From: DATHBD01 sp035296325
Lineage (GTDB): Bacteria > Actinomycetota > Actinomycetes > Mycobacteriales > Micromonosporaceae
NCBI GenBank assembly: GCA_035296325.1
Contig: DATHBD010000016.1
Coordinates: 62,001 to 126,000, forward strand
DNA length: 64,000 nucleotides
Direction: 5' to 3'
This document shows positions 61,022 to 64,000 of the stretch, one piece after another. The position numbers and the translations under genes were made by a program. Under the pieces are notes generated by a model. The model saw only the letters and a list, made by a program, of their open reading frames with translations, was not told where the DNA came from and made no database searches. The first letter of the stretch is position 1. Every line of letters begins with the position of its first letter.

Positions 61022-62443
61022 TCAGCTGTGCCGATGGCGTGGCAGCAGCAGACTGACCGCTGCGAGGGCCAGGCCGACGCCGACCGCCATCAGGAAGACG
61101 AGGCTGTAGCCGGCAGCCAGGGCAGCCGGAGAGTTCCCGGTGCCTTCGGCCGTGGCTCGGGCGCTCGCCACCGTGGCAAACACCGCCAGAGCCACCGACC
61201 CGCCCACCTGGCTGGCGGTGTTCGCCAGCCCGGCGAATACCCCCGCGTCGCTCGGCGGAACATCGGCGGTTGCGGCTGCCATGAGCGTCGGAAACACCAC
61301 GCCGATACCCACCGCGACCAACAACGTCGGTCCCAGCACAGCGGAACCGTAGCTGCCCCCGGCGTCGGCCTGCGAAAGCCAGCCGAAGCCAGCCACGAGG
61401 CACATGCTCCCGGCCAGGACGAGCGCCCGCGAGCCGATGCGCGGTATCCAACCCGGCGCGAATCGGGCGACCACGACGAACATCACGGCAGCGGGCGTCT
61501 GCCCCAGTCCGGCCTCGATCGCGCTGTAGCCCAGGACGTTCTGCATGAACAGTGAGGTGAAGAACCACATCGCGATCGCGATGCCGCCGAACAGCAGCAA
61601 CATGGCGTTGCTGACAGCGACGCCCGGGATCCGGAAGGATCCCAGCGGCATCATCGGTTGAGTGGCCAAACGCGCCTCCACCACCACGAACAACACGAGC
61701 ATCACCAGGCCGGCCAGGATCGGGCCCAGCACCCGAACCGATCCCCAGCCGTCGGCAGCCTGCATGACCCCATAGATCACGGTCGCCAGTCCGGCCGTTC
61801 CAGTGACTGCACCGGCGAGGTCCACGGGTTCGCGCTGGCCGACGCGCGTGCCGGAAAGCGACACGAACGCCAGGCCAATCAGAGCCGCACCGAGCGGTAC
61901 GTTGATCAGAAATACCCATCGCCAGGACAGACCTGTCGTGAGCACACCACCGGCAAGAGCACCGACCATGCCCCCGACGCCGCCGGCGGCTGACCATGCC
62001 CCGAAGGCCTTGGCCCGATCGAGTTCCCCCGCGAAGGACATGCTGACCACGGCGAGCGTCGCCGGGGCGAGCATGGCTGCTCCCATTCCCTGGGCGAACC
62101 GCGCTCCAATCAGGACCTCCGGGGCCCGCGCCACGCCTGCCAACAGGCTCGTCAGCGAGAACACCAACAACCCGGAGACCAGCATCCGGCGATGGCCGAG
62201 CAGGTCGACCGCACGTCCGCCGAGGAGCATGAAGCCCGCGAACGTCAGCACATAGCCGTTCACCACCCACGCCAGATCGGTGTCCGAGAAGCCCAGCTCC
62301 CGCTGCACCGAGGGCAACGCGACGTTCACGATTGACACGTCCAGAATGACCATGAATTGGCAGGCGCACACCAACGAAAGAACGAGCCAAGCATGGCCGC
62401 GGGCTGGTCTGGCATGTTCGGTTTCGGTTTGAGTACTCGTCAT
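61022..62443 (-). CDS. MFS exporter (DHA2/EmrB-QacA type)
   Basis: A 473 aa major facilitator protein with about 14 helices. Family motifs are FMVILDVSIVNVALPSVQRE in helix 1, the loop LGGRAVDLLGHRRMLVSG (motif A), and motif C-like GGVGGMVGALAGGVLT. DHA2 pumps export drugs, dyes and secondary metabolites by proton antiport. It lies 24 bp downstream of the flavodoxin gene and shares its MarR-controlled promoter. Confidence 0.92.
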   Translation of the reverse strand: MTSTQTETEHARPARGHAWLVLSLVCACQFMVILDVSIVNVALPSVQRELGFSDTDLAWVVNGYVLTFAGFMLLGGRAVDLLGHRRMLVSGLLVFSLTSLLAGVARAPEVLIGARFAQGMGAAMLAPATLAVVSMSFAGELDRAKAFGAWSAAGGVGGMVGALAGGVLTTGLSWRWVFLINVPLGAALIGLAFVSLSGTRVGQREPVDLAGAVTGTAGLATVIYGVMQAADGWGSVRVLGPILAGLVMLVLFVVVEARLATQPMMPLGSFRIPGVAVSNAMLLLFGGIAIAMWFFTSLFMQNVLGYSAIEAGLGQTPAAVMFVVVARFAPGWIPRIGSRALVLAGSMCLVAGFGWLSQADAGGSYGSAVLGPTLLVAVGIGVVFPTLMAAATADVPPSDAGVFAGLANTASQVGGSVALAVFATVASARATAEGTGNSPAALAAGYSLVFLMAVGVGLALAAVSLLLPRHRHS

Positions 62444-62467
62444 GGATCCTCCTTGCCGATCTGTCGA

Positions 62468-63136
62468 TCAAGCGGCTCGCGAGGCGGTTTCCACCTGGCT
62501 TGCCGGGCCGTCGCCGCGGTTGGCTGCGCCGGCGGCGACACGGCCGCCCTCCAGCAGCCGGCTGGTGATCCGGGCGAGCCGCTGTCCCTGGTAGCGCGCC
62601 GCCGCCAGCACCGTGGCGTCGGGGCCATCCCCAGTCGACGACGTGCCGTAGGGGTTACCGCCGGCGGCGTAGACGGTCGCATCGGTGAAGCCCGGCGGGA
62701 CGATCAAGGCGCCCCAGTGGTAGAAGACGTTGCCGAGCGCCAGGATCGTGGCCTCGCTGCCGCCGTGCCGGTTGAACGCCGAGGTGAAAGCGGTCACCGG
62801 CTTGTCGGCCAACTTGCCTGCGCGCCACAACGCACCGGTCTGGTCAATGAACTGCTTCAGCGGGGCGGCAGGGGTCCCGAATCGGGTCGGCGTTCCGAAC
62901 GCGAACGCGTCGGCCCACACCAGGTCCTCGACCGTGCCCTTGGTGACCGATGCGGTGGCGTCGACGTGCCGCCGCCACAGCGGGTTCTGGTCGATCACTT
63001 CGTCGCGGGCCAGTTCATTGACCGGCCGCAGCCGCACGCTCGCCCCGGTCGACGCGGCACCTTCGGCCAAGGCCTGCGCAAGCGCGTGCACCGCACCTGT
63101 CGCGCTGTAATAGATCACGGCAACCTTCACGTTCAT
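62468..63136 (-). CDS. WrbA-like flavodoxin family NAD(P)H:quinone oxidoreductase
   Basis: A 222 aa flavodoxin-fold enzyme. The FMN phosphate loop is VAVIYYSATGAVHALAQAL; FGTPTRFGTPAAPLKQFIDQ and FTSAFNRHGGSEATILAL match the WrbA group. Such enzymes reduce quinones by two electrons and avoid semiquinones. The start at 63136 follows GGGGG; the frame is open to 63172 but overlaps the operator. It is the first gene of a two-gene unit with the MFS exporter. Confidence 0.9.
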   Translation of the reverse strand: MNVKVAVIYYSATGAVHALAQALAEGAASTGASVRLRPVNELARDEVIDQNPLWRRHVDATASVTKGTVEDLVWADAFAFGTPTRFGTPAAPLKQFIDQTGALWRAGKLADKPVTAFTSAFNRHGGSEATILALGNVFYHWGALIVPPGFTDATVYAAGGNPYGTSSTGDGPDATVLAAARYQGQRLARITSRLLEGGRVAAGAANRGDGPASQVETASRAA

Positions 63137-63158
63137 GTCTGCCCCCGACCTTGTAGGA

Positions 63159-63192
63159 TTAGTTATGAGCATAATGTTATGCGCATAACTAA
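63159..63192. promoter_or_regulatory. Tandem palindromic MarR operator
   Basis: Two 16 bp arms, TTAGTTATGAGCATAA (63159-63174) and TTATGCGCATAACTAA (63177-63192), are mirror copies with one mismatch and a 2 nt spacer. Each arm holds its own palindrome TTATGnnCATAA, so two regulator dimers could bind side by side. Confidence 0.85.
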
Positions 63193-63200
63193 CTTGTCAA
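63171..63200 (-). promoter_or_regulatory. Promoter of the flavodoxin-MFS unit
   Basis: On the minus strand TTGACA (63200-63195) and CATTAT (63176-63171) are 18 bp apart. The operator fills the spacer and the -10, so a bound MarR protein would block RNA polymerase. Confidence 0.7.
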
Positions 63201-63210
63201 GGACGGGTCG

Positions 63211-63669
63211 ATGGACTTCGAGTACGCCGACGATTTGAACCAGGCCATCCGCCTGCTCAGCCTGCGCCACCGCGCCAGGGCCGCCGCGCTGTTGGCTCCG
63301 CTCGGCCTCCACCCAGGCCAGGAGGCGCTCCTCCTCGAGCTGGCCCGGAACGGGCCGATGATCCAAGCGGCGCTCAGCGAAGCGCTCGGCTGCGAGCCGC
63401 CCAGCATCACGCTGATGACCCGCAAACTCGAGGCGTCCGGCCATATCCGCCGCAGGCCTGTCCCCACCGACAAGCGCGCCGGCATCGTCGAACTTACCGA
63501 CAGCGGCAAGGCGCTCACAGAGAAGATCAAGTTGCTGTGGTGTGCCCTGGCCGAGGAAACCGTGACCGGTCTGCCCTCAGAAACGATGGCAGCATTACCC
63601 GGAATCCTCAACGCCATGACCGCCAACGTGGACACCAGGCAACCGCCCACCCGCACTCCCCCGGCATGA
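63211..63669 (+). CDS. MarR family transcriptional regulator
   Basis: A 152 aa winged-helix regulator. The recognition region is AALSEALGCEPPSITLMTRKL and the wing GHIRRRPVPTDKRAGIVELT (TDKRA where TDRRA is usual). C-terminal helices form the dimer interface. It is divergent from the flavodoxin/MFS unit with the tandem palindrome in between, the standard layout for a MarR repressor released by a toxic or phenolic ligand. Confidence 0.92.
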   Translation: MDFEYADDLNQAIRLLSLRHRARAAALLAPLGLHPGQEALLLELARNGPMIQAALSEALGCEPPSITLMTRKLEASGHIRRRPVPTDKRAGIVELTDSGKALTEKIKLLWCALAEETVTGLPSETMAALPGILNAMTANVDTRQPPTRTPPA

Positions 63670-63773
63670 CGGATCGACTCAGGATCCATGCCAGCATGTC
63701 CGCACAAACGGCGACCACGTTCTGGTGGCCATTGACGAGCGTGGACAACCGATGGTGCGAGGTCGGTGGCCCG

Positions 63774-64000
63774 TCACGTGAGTCCGGCGAGTTTGTACAG
63801 CACGAGGGACCCCGCGACGGCGACGTTGAGGCTGTGGCCGGTTCCCACCATGGGGATCTCCACCGCATAATCGATCAGTTCGAGACCGTGCGGTGGGATG
63901 CCGGTGGCCTCGTGGCCGAGGATCATGATGGTCCGGCGGTCGGCGACGGGAAGATCGGCCAAGCGGATCGCTTCGTCGGCCAACTCCACCCCGACGATGC
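63774..64000 (-). CDS. SpoU/TrmH-type RNA methyltransferase (C-terminal part, cut by the window edge)
   Basis: The last 75 codons of a leftward gene whose start lies beyond 64000. The SPOUT signature is visible: IMILGHEATGIPPHGLELID (motif 2) and IPMVGTGHSLNVAVAGSLVL (motif 3), with the knot region at the end. These enzymes methylate the ribose 2'-O of tRNA or rRNA. The exact target cannot be told from this part. Confidence 0.88.
   Translation of the reverse strand, partial: IVGVELADEAIRLADLPVADRRTIMILGHEATGIPPHGLELIDYAVEIPMVGTGHSLNVAVAGSLVLYKLAGLT

Overview
The window is GC-rich throughout, with strong G/C third-position bias, GTG and TTG starts beside ATG, and many secreted degradative enzymes and regulators. 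This points to a soil actinomycete. Micromonosporaceae-like is my best guess from gene style, but nothing in the window proves the family. I saw no rRNA, tRNA, CRISPR array, phage block or replication origin. About 49 protein genes are supportable. One complete insertion sequence lies at 5151-6191.

Region 1 (1-10 kb): a PadR regulator coupled to a four-helix HAAS membrane protein; a divergent GlxA-type AraC regulator and zinc-independent oxidoreductase; then secreted proteins (a four-repeat SdrD-B protein, a subtilase and an unknown exported protein), with an intact IS5-family element between the first two; and a histidine phosphatase.

Region 2 (10-27 kb) is a large signalling island. A leftward run encodes KaiC, two KaiB-like proteins and two hybrid histidine kinases, with no KaiA. 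Diverging from it are a single-domain response regulator, a HEAT-repeat membrane protein and a membrane GT2 glycosyltransferase. A third hybrid kinase (1355 aa) with a C-terminal Hpt domain follows. The layout suggests a clock-type ATPase and phosphorelay acting on one free receiver, possibly with cell-surface polysaccharide as output. That output is inference.

Region 3 (27-48 kb) holds a secreted carboxylesterase, a DsbA-like/VKOR oxidative-folding pair, a secreted NIPSNAP-like protein, a gene-poor 1.3 kb stretch, a serpin, a formate/nitrite-type channel, a FtsX-type ABC exporter operon, a lipoprotein hydrolase, a GH10 xylanase with a ricin-type lectin domain, an unusual nucleotidyltransferase-methyltransferase fusion, a CobC-like aminotransferase, an acetamidase/formamidase, and an oxidoreductase divergent from a MarR regulator with two clear operator boxes.

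Region 4 (48.9-55.8 kb) is a compact operon: a GntR/UTRA regulator, a two-cluster ferredoxin, a SsuA/TauA-like binding lipoprotein with a NosL-like tail, a permease, an ATPase, and an AprA/fumarate-reductase-like flavoprotein fused to HEAT repeats. It reads as uptake plus redox conversion of a small, perhaps oxidised-sulfur, compound. I regard it and the Kai locus as the two most interesting systems here.

Region 5 (55.9-64 kb): a secreted M28 aminopeptidase, an APH-like kinase, an AI-2E family membrane protein, an unknown membrane protein, a MarR-controlled flavodoxin/MFS exporter unit with a tandem palindromic operator, and the end of a SpoU-type RNA methyltransferase.
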